From Phycisphaerae bacterium (lineage in GTDB: Bacteria; Planctomycetota; Phycisphaerae; UBA1845; Fen-1342), in NCBI GenBank assembly GCA_022842805.1, contig JALHOX010000022.1, positions 1 to 22,059 of the forward strand: a stretch of DNA of 22,059 nucleotides, given 5' to 3'. Under the pieces are notes generated by a model. It saw only the letters and a program-made list of their open reading frames with translations. It was not told the origin of the DNA and ran no database searches. The stretch's first letter is position 1. Each line of letters starts with the position of its first letter. Position numbers and translations under genes: made by a program. Positions 7,624-15,143 of this stretch are shown here, one piece after another.

Positions 7624-8334
7624 CTACCGACGGCGCAGCCCGCCAAGGGCGAGCAACATGAGCGAGATCGTGGCGGGTTCGGGGATGGCCAGCACGCGCG
7701 CCGCCCCCAGCGCCCCGCCATCCAGCAGGGAGATGTCGCTCTGGGTCCAGCCGACGCCGTCGGTCGCGAACCAGACCAGCGCCGAGCGGTTGCCGGCGTC
7801 GAGTTCGGTGCCGTCGGTGCCGAGGCGCAGCGACCAGGCCGGCGCGCCGGTGAAGCCGTCGCGCTCGATGAAGAACGGATCGCCGTCGTCCCAGAAGACC
7901 GAGGTGCCGACGGGACTCGATATTCCGCTGCCGTCTGCGCCGGCGTCCCAGATATTGGCGGACTCCCAGAAGCTGGGACCGAGTGAGGCGCGATTCAGGT
8001 TGTTGGTGCTGTTGCTGTTCAGAATGATGCGATACGCGAAGCCGACGCCCCCGAATTTTCCGTCAAAGGGGATGTTGTAGACAAAGCTCTGAACCGTTCC
8101 GCGAAATTGCAGGAAACCGGAGATGCTTTGAATCGGCGATGTGAGCGACGCGAGCAGATTGCCGGGTGTCAGCCAGGAAGGCAGACCCTCGGTGTAGAAC
8201 GGGCCGTTCGTTCCGGTGATGCCCTGGCCTTCGAGAAACGGATTGAATTCGACGCCGCCGATGGGCAGCGAGCCGGCCCGCACAAGGCCGCTCGAAGCGC
8301 CGATCAACAGGCCGATGCACATCATTCGCTTCAT
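7624..8334 (-). CDS. PEP-CTERM sorting domain protein
   Basis: A 236-residue exported protein. Residues 1-21 form a signal peptide (MKRMMCIGLLIGASSGLVRA). The body is rich in Gly, Ser, Asn and Phe/Trp with no motif I can name; it probably folds as a beta-rich domain. The C-terminus AIPEPATISLMLLALGG followed by LRRR is a PEP-CTERM signal: PEP motif, hydrophobic helix, basic end, normally processed by an exosortase and linked to surface or matrix material. GGAGGAG lies 7 nt before the ATG at 8332-8334, which fixes the start. The gene has its own promoter (8546-8575) and terminator, so it is monocistronic. Confidence 0.92.
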   Translation of the reverse strand: MKRMMCIGLLIGASSGLVRAGSLPIGGVEFNPFLEGQGITGTNGPFYTEGLPSWLTPGNLLASLTSPIQSISGFLQFRGTVQSFVYNIPFDGKFGGVGFAYRIILNSNSTNNLNRASLGPSFWESANIWDAGADGSGISSPVGTSVFWDDGDPFFIERDGFTGAPAWSLRLGTDGTELDAGNRSALVWFATDGVGWTQSDISLLDGGALGAARVLAIPEPATISLMLLALGGLRRR

Positions 8335-8545
8335 GAACTGGCTCCTCCTCAAGAGCACGATTCCATGGCATGGAGCACGAATCTGAGGCGCAGCTCTCTT
8401 CTCGGCGTGAACTAACGCCCTGAACGACTCCATTCGCGATACGTAATGCGCCCGCCCGGCAGCGACGACTTCGCAGCGTGTGGAGTTCGCACGCCCCAAC
8501 CGGCGGCGACGAAGACTTACTCAGCTCCTCTCCACAACAAACGCG

Positions 8546-8575
8546 ATATTAGGCAGTTCCGATTCAAAAATGCAA
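8546..8575 (-). promoter_or_regulatory. Sigma70-type promoter of the PEP-CTERM gene
   Basis: On minus, TTGCAT (8575-8570) and TAATAT (8551-8546) are 18 nt apart. The predicted start near 8539 gives an unusually long leader of about 205 nt. Confidence 0.7.
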
Positions 8576-8777
8576 GAAAAATCGGATTTGATTGGGTGGA
8601 ATTGATATAGCGAGAATTATCAGAACGACCGTTGCCGACAACCGCCGCGCGAGCCCGCACCGCCCGCAATCTCCAGTGTCGACGCCCCGGCTACCCGAGC
8701 AGTCGGCCAGCAAATGGCGGATTCTGAAAGCCGTAAGCTGCTCTCGCGGGCGGCTCATGCGGCGTCCGCTTCTGTTC

Positions 8778-8783
8778 TACAAT
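8778..8783 (+). promoter_or_regulatory. Possible -10 element of the adenylate-forming enzyme gene
   Basis: TACAAT lies 46 nt before the chosen start. No good -35 hexamer is present at 16-18 nt, so this is only a candidate. Confidence 0.35.
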
Positions 8784-8829
8784 CCGAGTTCCAATAAGTT
8801 TCCTCGTTGCCTCTTTGCGAAAGGCCGCC

Positions 8830-9924
8830 GTGCAAACCACCGTCGCCCCCCAACTCGCCGCGCGCGTCGCCGAGGCCCGCGCGCGGCTCGACGCGCATAC
8901 GCGCGAGATCGTGCAGTGGCACTTCAGCCCCGAATCCGGCTGCCCCTTCTGGCTCGAATACGCCGCCAAATTGAAATGGGATCCGCGAAAAGAGATCCAG
9001 AGTTACGCCGACCTCGACAAGTTCGAGAACTTCGAAGACGAGTGGCTGCGCGGCGGACCGGTGCGGCGCTGGGTGCCGCGGGCCTACGCCAATCGGGCGA
9101 TCACCACCTTCGAAACCGGCGGCAGCACGGGCGTGCCCAAGAGCCGCATCAACATCGAGGATTACCGGATCGATTATGAGATGTTCAGCGAGACGCTGGA
9201 CGACGCGAATTTCCCGCGCGGATCTGACTGGCTGATGCTGGGCCCGAGCGGCCCGCGGCGGCTGCGGCTGGCGGTCGAGCACCTCGCCCAACATCGCGGC
9301 GGCATCTGCTTCTGCGTCGATCTCGATCCGCGCTGGGTGACGAGGCTGATCAAAGCCGGGCGCATGAGCGACATGCACGAGTACAAGGATCACGTCATCA
9401 ATCAGGCGCTGACGATCCTCCGCGCACACCCCAACATCCGCTGCATGTTCGCCACCCCCAAGCTGCTCGAAGCGCTCTGCGAGCGCGTCTCGCTGGTCCA
9501 AGCGGGCATCAAGGGCATCTTCTGCGGCGGCACGAGCCTGAGCCGGCAGTTTCACAAGTTCGCCCGCGAGGAGCTGTGCGAGGGCAAAATCGCGTTTCAC
9601 CCGACCTACGGCAACACGCTTATGGGCCTTGCCGTTCACAAGCCATTCGAGCCCGCCGACAACTACGCCGTCATCTATCACCCGCCGCTGCCGCGGGCGA
9701 TGCTGGAGGTGGTCGACCCGAAAGACTCGCGGCGGCTGGTGAACTATGGCGAGGTCGGGCGCGTGCGGCTGACGACGCTGACGCGCGAGTTCTTCGTGCC
9801 GCGCTTCCTCGAGCGCGACGAGGCATTCCGCTCGCCGCCGTGCGAGAAGTATCCGTGGGACGGCGTGGGCGATGTGCGGCCGTTCAGCGGGTTTGCGACG
9901 CCGGTGGTGGAGGGGGTTTATTAG
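8830..9924 (+). CDS. Adenylate-forming enzyme (ANL superfamily) lacking the C-terminal domain
   Basis: About 364 residues. The phosphate-binding A3 motif is TTFETGGSTGVPKSR (about residues 92-106), the A5-like motif is FHPTYGNTLMG (256-266), and GEVGRV (307-312) and an A7-like WDGVGDVRP near the end follow. Such enzymes activate a carboxylate as acyl-AMP. The protein stops about ten residues after A7, so the C-terminal subdomain with the catalytic A10 Lys is absent. It resembles the short phenazine-pathway enzyme EhpF and PaaK-like ligases more than fatty acyl-CoA ligases; substrate unknown. No carrier protein or partner is adjacent. Start: GTG 8830 has AAAGG 5 nt upstream; TTG 8815 in frame lacks a site. 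The next gene on the same strand is 124 nt downstream. Confidence 0.8.
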   Translation: MQTTVAPQLAARVAEARARLDAHTREIVQWHFSPESGCPFWLEYAAKLKWDPRKEIQSYADLDKFENFEDEWLRGGPVRRWVPRAYANRAITTFETGGSTGVPKSRINIEDYRIDYEMFSETLDDANFPRGSDWLMLGPSGPRRLRLAVEHLAQHRGGICFCVDLDPRWVTRLIKAGRMSDMHEYKDHVINQALTILRAHPNIRCMFATPKLLEALCERVSLVQAGIKGIFCGGTSLSRQFHKFAREELCEGKIAFHPTYGNTLMGLAVHKPFEPADNYAVIYHPPLPRAMLEVVDPKDSRRLVNYGEVGRVRLTTLTREFFVPRFLERDEAFRSPPCEKYPWDGVGDVRPFSGFATPVVEGVY

Positions 9925-10010
9925 GCGTTCGGTGGGCAGGTTGATCAGGTTCGACTGATGCGAGCGAGGGTGCTTCTGGCAGTCGCTGCTGGCGAGCGCC
10001 CGCGTTGGCT

Positions 10011-10041
10011 TTGCATCCTCGCGGATCGAAATCCGTATCTA
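10011..10041 (+). promoter_or_regulatory. Possible promoter directly before the ADP-ribosylglycohydrolase gene
   Basis: TTGCAT (10011-10016) and TATCTA (10036-10041) are 19 nt apart, one or two longer than ideal. The spacer holds a short dyad CGGAT-CGAA-ATCCG (10022-10035). The -10 ends 7 nt before the ATG, so the transcript would be leaderless, which fits the missing ribosome site. Confidence 0.4.
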
Positions 10042-10048
10042 CTCATGA

Positions 10049-11137
10049 ATGCACACGCATCTCCCCGACGGCTGGGCGGATCGCTGCGCCGGCCTCGTCA
10101 TCGGCGGGGCGGTGGGCGATGCACTGGGGTTGCCGCGCGAGGGGGTTTCTCCGAGGCGCGCGGCCGCGCTTTGGGGCACGGGGCCGTTGCAACACGCGCT
10201 CGTTTTCGGCCGCGGCATGTGCAGCGACGATACCGAGCTGACCTGCATCACCGGCCAGGCGTGGCTTGCGAGCGGCGGCAGTCCGGAGCGATTTGAGCGC
10301 GAACTCGCCCGGCGGCTCCGCTGGTGGTTCGCGCTGCTGCCCGCCGCTGTCGGTCGTGCAACCGCAATGGCCTGTATCCGGCTCTGGCTCGGATGGCGAC
10401 CGGCCAACGCCGGGGCGCGCTCCGCCGGCAATGGCGCCGCGATGCGAGCGGCGATTTTGGCCGTGTGCATTCCGCATGACGAATTAAAGCTGATCGAGAC
10501 CGTGCGCCGCGCGGCGGCGATCACCCATTGCGACGTCCGAGCGATCGATGGCGCAGTCGCGGTCGCTTTGGTCGCGCGGGCCGCTTTGCTCGCCGGCGAA
10601 TCCGTTCAACCGCGACGAACATTGCAAGCCGTCGCGAGGCAAGTGGAGTCGATGGAAATCCGGGATGCGTTGCTTGCCGGCTCGCGTCAGCCGCCGGGCG
10701 GGCCCATCGCGCCGCACTTGGGCGAAGCGTGGTCACCGCGATCCGGCGTCAGCGGCTATGTCGTTCACACAGTCCGGGCGGCGCTGCATTGCTGGGCGGC
10801 GCATCCGCATGACTATCGCGCCGCAATCGAAGCGGCGGGGGGCTTGGGAGGCGACACCGACTCCGTTGCCGCGATCGTCGGGAATCTGTGCGGCGCGACG
10901 GTCGGCATGGCGCGTATTCCGCGCGATTGGCGGAACGGAGTGTTTGAATGGCCGCGCAGCATCGCGTGGATGGCGCGGCTCGCCGAAGCACTGTCGCAGT
11001 CGGCCCTACGAGGTTTTTACGACGAAACCCGCGCGATTCCGTTGCGGTGGCCCGGCTTGATCCCTCGCAATGCCGCGTTTCTGGCGATTGTGCTGGCCCA
11101 CGTACTGCGACGCATGTTGCCGCCCTACCGCTCGTGA
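10049..11137 (+). CDS. ADP-ribosylglycohydrolase (DraG/ARH) family protein
   Basis: A 362-residue protein of the all-helical, di-magnesium family that removes ADP-ribose from proteins or small molecules. Family motifs appear in the right order: GGAVGDALG (19-27), the metal site SDDTEL (59-64), GNGAAMR (127-133), THCD with a following GA (159-169) and GGDTDSVAAIVGNLCGA (267-283), whose Asp269 and Asp271 would complete the metal site. The C-terminal 60 residues are Arg- and aromatic-rich and variable. No ADP-ribosyltransferase or macrodomain gene is next to it, so its substrate cannot be told from context. The ATG at 10049 is the first start in the frame and has no ribosome site. It converges with the minus gene, 55 nt apart. 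Confidence 0.9.
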   Translation: MHTHLPDGWADRCAGLVIGGAVGDALGLPREGVSPRRAAALWGTGPLQHALVFGRGMCSDDTELTCITGQAWLASGGSPERFERELARRLRWWFALLPAAVGRATAMACIRLWLGWRPANAGARSAGNGAAMRAAILAVCIPHDELKLIETVRRAAAITHCDVRAIDGAVAVALVARAALLAGESVQPRRTLQAVARQVESMEIRDALLAGSRQPPGGPIAPHLGEAWSPRSGVSGYVVHTVRAALHCWAAHPHDYRAAIEAAGGLGGDTDSVAAIVGNLCGATVGMARIPRDWRNGVFEWPRSIAWMARLAEALSQSALRGFYDETRAIPLRWPGLIPRNAAFLAIVLAHVLRRMLPPYRS

Positions 11138-11192
11138 ACGGGAGTTTGAGACCAGCGCGATTTCGCATCGATCCCACTGGCTTCGCGGATCG

Positions 11193-12374
11193 CTACCAAC
11201 CGCCGGTCGGCTCCGGATTCAGCCGCGACAAGTAATCCGGCACGAGCTCTTCGATCGTGCCCGGCGGACGACCATGGTCCGCTTCGAACAACTGCGCGGC
11301 GATTTCGCGCGAGACGCGGCGGCGCAGGGCCAGGCGATCGTGATGACGCTCGATGGCGCTGTTGAAGTTTGGCAGGAGAACGGCGGAGTAGAAATGCGGC
11401 AGCGCCGACCACCCCCGAAAGGGATTGCGCGGTGCGAGTCGAGATGCCGCCTCGCGTGTTGGAGCCTCTAACGCGGCGGAACACTGCTCGAAGCACGCCA
11501 TCGCCGACATCGCGTCGAACTTTCGCAGAGGACTCAGAAACGCCGATCCCCCAAGGAACGAGACCGGGCCGAGTTCCTGCCGCAATTGCGACGGGTCAGC
11601 GACCACTACATCGAAGACCAACGCCCGCTCGTAGTGCATCGCCGCGCGAGCGTGATGAAAAACGTCGGACTCGTCGGCAAGTCGTCGTGTGATCTCTCGC
11701 AATCGGCCGCGCGTGGGCGGATCCATGCGACCAACGTCCAGCGCCAGCCCGCGAAGCGTCTCGAGTGCTGCTTGTTCCACGGAAACTTCGAGCAGCATCA
11801 TGAGCAGGCCCGGGTCACTTCCGATGAATGCGGAGTGGCGCAGCAACGCATCGATCAGCCCCACGGCTTCGGCAAACCGCCCACGACACGCTTTCTCGCG
11901 GGCCAGCGCGTTGAGCGCCAGCGCCAGCCGACGCTGGTCTCCCCCATACGGTCGCAACGTTTCGATCAGCGGCGATCGAAACTGTGTTCCCCAATCGCAC
12001 TCCGGAAGGGCACAGGCCTGCTCAAACGCCGGAGCAATCTCGGCGATCCCGTCGATGGGGGCGAATCCGCCATCTTGCTGCCTCAGGAACAGCGAGCGAT
12101 CGCGCAACCAGTCCGGCACGTCGTCCTTGGAGAAAGAGTGTTCCGCGAGCGACGTGGCGAGTAGATCGACCAGCGCGGGGGCAGCGTTCCGCTCCATCGG
12201 CGGGCGCTCACGCCGAAAGTCCGCCGGGCGAAGCGGCTCGCCGGCGGCTCGTATCGCAGCGATTTCTGCGCCGAGTTGGCGATCGGCCTCAGCGCACCAA
12301 ATCACGTAGGACGATGAAGTGCAACAGAGGAGCACCCCCCAGATCCAACCGTTCCAGCCGAGCCCCGCGACCAT
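11193..12374 (-). CDS. Unrecognised membrane-anchored protein
   Basis: About 393 residues, family not recognised. Residues 1-30 contain a hydrophobic segment (LGWNGWIWGVLLCCTSSSYVIW) that looks like an N-terminal anchor. The rest is mostly helical and soluble, with many Arg, Glu, Ala and Leu, consistent with an outside domain. The C-terminus reads FEADHGRPPGTIEELVPDYL, a phrase I know from the ends of many planctomycetal and other secreted proteins of unknown function, in which a HGRxPxTLEELVPxYL element is followed by a short Pro-containing tail. The ATG at 12372-12374 is preferred to an in-frame TTG 27 nt upstream; the ribosome site is weak (GGGGAAG). It follows the PEP-CTERM gene by 84 nt on the same strand and may be co-transcribed. 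Confidence 0.7.
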   Translation of the reverse strand: MVAGLGWNGWIWGVLLCCTSSSYVIWCAEADRQLGAEIAAIRAAGEPLRPADFRRERPPMERNAAPALVDLLATSLAEHSFSKDDVPDWLRDRSLFLRQQDGGFAPIDGIAEIAPAFEQACALPECDWGTQFRSPLIETLRPYGGDQRRLALALNALAREKACRGRFAEAVGLIDALLRHSAFIGSDPGLLMMLLEVSVEQAALETLRGLALDVGRMDPPTRGRLREITRRLADESDVFHHARAAMHYERALVFDVVVADPSQLRQELGPVSFLGGSAFLSPLRKFDAMSAMACFEQCSAALEAPTREAASRLAPRNPFRGWSALPHFYSAVLLPNFNSAIERHHDRLALRRRVSREIAAQLFEADHGRPPGTIEELVPDYLSRLNPEPTGGW

Positions 12375-12458
12375 CTCACTTCCCCAACCATCGCGCGGCA
12401 ACGCCCGCCCGCTATGTGAAAACTCCCCCCACCGGACGGTCGATCGGCGAATCGCGCC

Positions 12459-13361
12459 TTAGCGCCGGCGGATGAGCAACATGGCCCCGCCCGCCAGCAG
12501 CAGCAAGCCGCTCGGCTCCGGCACGATCGTCGGGTTCGCCGCCAGATCGAGGCCGGCGACGACGCCGAGATCATCGAGACCGAGGTCACTGCTCGTGGCG
12601 GTCGCGAAGCCCTCGACGCGGCTCAGGCTCGTGGCGACGTCGTCCTTCAGCAACTGCTGCTCGATCGCGGCCGTGATCTGATCGATCGGCGAACGGGGGA
12701 AGAGGTCGGCCAGCCCGCTGGTGTCGACCCCGAGGCCGGCCAGCAGCGCGGCGAGTCCGTCGATGAAGATGTTGCCCTGAATGTTGATCGGGCCGATGGC
12801 GAAATCGCTGTCGCTGAAGCCTTCCTGAATCACGCCGTCGACCGTCACGGTGCTGCCGCTGTTGGTCGCGTTCACGTTCAGGTTGTAAAAGCCGAACTGG
12901 TTGATTTCGAGGTTGTTGGTGACGTCGAGCCGACCCGTGATGGTCGTGTTCTGAGCGCCGCTGCGAGCGCGGAAGTTGTAGTTCAACGCGTTAACGGCCA
13001 AATCGACGTTGCCGATCAGGAAGCCGCGGTCGGTGTAGCCGGCGGTGAGCTGCGTGTCGCCCGCCAGCGTGAGGTCGACCGGACCGAGATCGAAGGTCTC
13101 CGGACGGCCCTGGCTGTCCTGGCCGAAGGTGCGGTCGAATTCGAGGCTATAGCCGTTGCCCAACTCGTCCGGCAGAATGCGGACGCGACCCGCACGGGCG
13201 CCGTTCACGCGCGTGCCGTCGCCGGTGAGCAACACCGGGGCACCGCTGGGCGTCGAGAGCAGATCGATCGCGCGGAAAACATCCTGAAAAACGCCCGCGG
13301 ACGCGGACGAGACCAAAAGACCGGAGGCGGCAACAGCGGCACTCGCGCTCAATTTGCGCAT
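12459..13361 (-). CDS. PEP-CTERM sorting domain protein
   Basis: A 300-residue exported protein. Residues 1-22 are a signal peptide ending SSASA. The mature part is rich in Asn, Gly, Thr, Val and Asp, with alternating hydrophobic patterns (for example LDVTNNLEINQFGFYNLNV) typical of beta-sheet repeats; I cannot name the fold. The C-terminus IVPEPSGLLLLAGGAMLL followed by IRRR is a standard PEP-CTERM signal for exosortase processing. GAGGAG is 8 nt before the ATG at 13359-13361. The promoter at 13424-13452 is about 60 nt upstream. It is unrelated in sequence to the PEP-CTERM protein at 7624-8334 outside the C-terminal signal. Confidence 0.93.
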   Translation of the reverse strand: MRKLSASAAVAASGLLVSSASAGVFQDVFRAIDLLSTPSGAPVLLTGDGTRVNGARAGRVRILPDELGNGYSLEFDRTFGQDSQGRPETFDLGPVDLTLAGDTQLTAGYTDRGFLIGNVDLAVNALNYNFRARSGAQNTTITGRLDVTNNLEINQFGFYNLNVNATNSGSTVTVDGVIQEGFSDSDFAIGPINIQGNIFIDGLAALLAGLGVDTSGLADLFPRSPIDQITAAIEQQLLKDDVATSLSRVEGFATATSSDLGLDDLGVVAGLDLAANPTIVPEPSGLLLLAGGAMLLIRRR

Positions 13362-13423
13362 CGCTTCAACTCCTCAGGCAAACATCGCCGCGCGGAATTC
13401 GATCAGCGCGCGGCCACTCCGAA

Positions 13424-13452
13424 AATGTATCGGTCGCCCAACCGCGTGACAA
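13424..13452 (-). promoter_or_regulatory. Sigma70-type promoter of the second PEP-CTERM gene
   Basis: On minus, TTGTCA (13452-13447) and TACATT (13429-13424) are 17 nt apart. Transcription would start near 13417, giving a leader of about 56 nt. Confidence 0.72.
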
Positions 13453-13581
13453 TGGCGAAAAAGCAGGCGTTCGCGGAAGCGGCGGCCCCGCCGATCGAGC
13501 CCGGCGACCGACTCGGATCGGAGATTTTTTTCGGGGGGGCGGCGTGGGGCCCGTGCGTGGCTCGCTAGACTGTCGGGAAAT

Positions 13582-13601
13582 CGGTCGTCATTCGACGACC
13601 G
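13582..13601 (+). other. Hairpin in the leader of the M64 peptidase gene
   Basis: CGGTCGTC (13582-13589) and GACGACCG (13594-13601) form a perfect 8-bp stem with loop ATTC, 42 nt before the start codon. It could be a regulatory dyad or mRNA structure; no T tract follows. Confidence 0.55.
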
Positions 13602-13643
13602 GAGGGATGCCGCCAGGGTTGCGAACCGCAAGGAGGGCCGCGG

Positions 13644-15107
13644 ATGCTCCGATCTCAAAAACGATGGCAGGCAGGGATTGCGTTGGCCGGTCTGGCGCTG
13701 CCGGGGGTCGTCTTGGGCCAGGACGAGCGCGAAACGCTGGTCTACTACGACTTTTTCGACGAAACGGCTGGCCGGCTGTCCGGGGGAATCACCTATCTCA
13801 CGGCCCCCGCCCGCGACGCCGTTCGCGGCGGAATTCCCGCCAACTGGACCACCACCCTCGATAACGGCGACCCCGCCAACCGCATCGACTTGGTCACAGT
13901 CGGCGACGGCTACACGGCCGCCCAATTGAGCGCCTATGCGACCCACGCCGCCAACTGGGAAAACGCGTTTCTGACCACGCCGCCGTTCAGCCTGTATCAG
14001 AATTACTTTAACTTCCACCGCGTGGACGTGATCTCGGCCGAATCCGGCGTCGACCACGATCCGACCTTTCCGACCTTTCGCAATACGGCGCTGGGGATGG
14101 GCTTTTGGTGCAACAACATCGAGCGCCTGCTGTGCGTGAATGTGGGGCTCGCATACCAATACGCCAATAACGCGCCCGACGTTAATCAGGTGATCGCCAT
14201 CGCAAACTCCACCAAGTATGGCGGCGCCGGCTATCCCTCCAACGACCTCGCGACCTTGGCGGGCGGTAACAATTCCTCACGCGAGATCGCGCTGCACGAG
14301 CTGGGCCACAGCCTCGGCAACCTCGCGGATGAGTATCACTACAGCGACGGCGCGACCTACACCGGCGGCGAGCCGAGCGCCGCGAATCTATCGCGGCTCA
14401 CCGCGGCCCAGATGACGGCGGGGAACACGAAGTGGTTTCGCTGGCTGGATGAAAACAACCCCGCGTGGGACGGGTTGCATTCGACCTTCGTTGGCGGCGG
14501 GTATTACCAATTCGGGCTGAATCGTCCGACCGACAACTCGAAGATGCGGTCGCTCGGGCGGCCGTTCAACCACGTCTCGGCGGAAGCGCTGATCGCCGAG
14601 ATCTACCGGGTCGTCGATCCCATCGATGAATCGACGCCGAATTCGGGGCCGCTGACCGACGATGTGACCATTTTCGTCGTCGTCTTGCAGCCGACGCAGC
14701 ACAACCTCGACATCACATGGCTGCTGAATGGCACGCCGATCGCCAACGCGACGGGGCCGACGCTCGACCTGGCGGCGCTCGGGCTCGCGCCGGGGTCGCA
14801 CACGGTGACGGTGCAAGTCGTGGACAACACGCCGCTGGTGCGCAATCCGGCGATTCGCAGCCAGTTCCTGACGCAGACGCGGACGTGGCAGATCGAAGCG
14901 TCGGCGTGTCTCAATCTGGGCGATCTCAATTGCGATGGGTTTGTGACGGTCGGCGATGTGGCGGGCTTTGTGCTGGCGCTGACGGACCCGGCGGGCTACG
15001 CGGCGACGTATCCGGATTGCGACATTCGAAATGCGGATATGAATTGCGATGGGTTTGTGACGGTGGGGGATATTGGGCTGTTTGTGAGTACGCTGGTGAA
15101 TCGCTGA
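13644..15107 (+). CDS. Secreted M64-type zinc metallopeptidase with dockerin-like C-terminus
   Basis: A 487-residue exported protein. Residues 1-25 form a signal peptide. The catalytic domain (about 30-325) contains IDLVTVGDGYT (81-91), typical of M64 (IgA-peptidase-like) proteins, and the zinc site HELGHSLGNLADEY (218-231), where His218 and His222 bind zinc and Glu219 is catalytic. An Ig-like beta segment follows (about 330-415). The C-terminus (about 423-487) has two calcium-loop motifs, LNCDGFVTVGD and MNCDGFVTVGD, the dockerin-like repeat frequent in Phycisphaerae secreted proteins. Its binding partner is unknown. AGGAGG lies 8 nt before the ATG. It is divergent from the PEP-CTERM gene and converges with uvrA, 36 nt apart. 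Confidence 0.92.
   Translation: MLRSQKRWQAGIALAGLALPGVVLGQDERETLVYYDFFDETAGRLSGGITYLTAPARDAVRGGIPANWTTTLDNGDPANRIDLVTVGDGYTAAQLSAYATHAANWENAFLTTPPFSLYQNYFNFHRVDVISAESGVDHDPTFPTFRNTALGMGFWCNNIERLLCVNVGLAYQYANNAPDVNQVIAIANSTKYGGAGYPSNDLATLAGGNNSSREIALHELGHSLGNLADEYHYSDGATYTGGEPSAANLSRLTAAQMTAGNTKWFRWLDENNPAWDGLHSTFVGGGYYQFGLNRPTDNSKMRSLGRPFNHVSAEALIAEIYRVVDPIDESTPNSGPLTDDVTIFVVVLQPTQHNLDITWLLNGTPIANATGPTLDLAALGLAPGSHTVTVQVVDNTPLVRNPAIRSQFLTQTRTWQIEASACLNLGDLNCDGFVTVGDVAGFVLALTDPAGYAATYPDCDIRNADMNCDGFVTVGDIGLFVSTLVNR
14928..15064 (+). repeat. Pair of identical 23-nt repeats coding the two calcium loops
   Basis: Positions 14928-14950 and 15042-15064 are identical over 23 nt (both start AATTGCGATGGG) and encode the same NCDGFVTV segment in the two dockerin-like loops, 114 nt apart in the same frame. 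Identity at synonymous positions suggests recent duplication or gene conversion. Confidence 0.85.
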
Positions 15108-15143
15108 GCGAGGCGGCGGCCGCGACCGCGAGTGCCGCCACAG

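Larger units (their letters stand above)
8335..8829. other. Divergent intergenic region with a long 5' leader
   Basis: No gene is visible. On minus, a promoter at 8546-8575 gives a leader of about 205 nt for the PEP-CTERM gene, with a small hairpin GGCGT/ACGCC near 8405-8420. Position 8562-8635 is markedly A/T-rich compared with the surroundings. On plus, TACAAT (8778-8783) may be the -10 of the downstream enzyme gene. Confidence 0.5.

Noticed and set aside
8335..8499. N-terminal extension of the PEP-CTERM gene from a TTG at 8499
   Set aside because: It would bury the signal peptide 55 residues inside the protein, and a strong ribosome site precedes the ATG at 8334.
13525..13539. Runs of seven T and seven G, considered as a phase-variation tract
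   Set aside because: It lies outside any gene and does not sit between promoter elements that I can identify.
15108..15143. GC-rich dyad GGCGGC/GCCGCC between the convergent peptidase and uvrA genes, considered as a terminator
   Set aside because: Six-bp stem with a long loop and no T tract on either strand.
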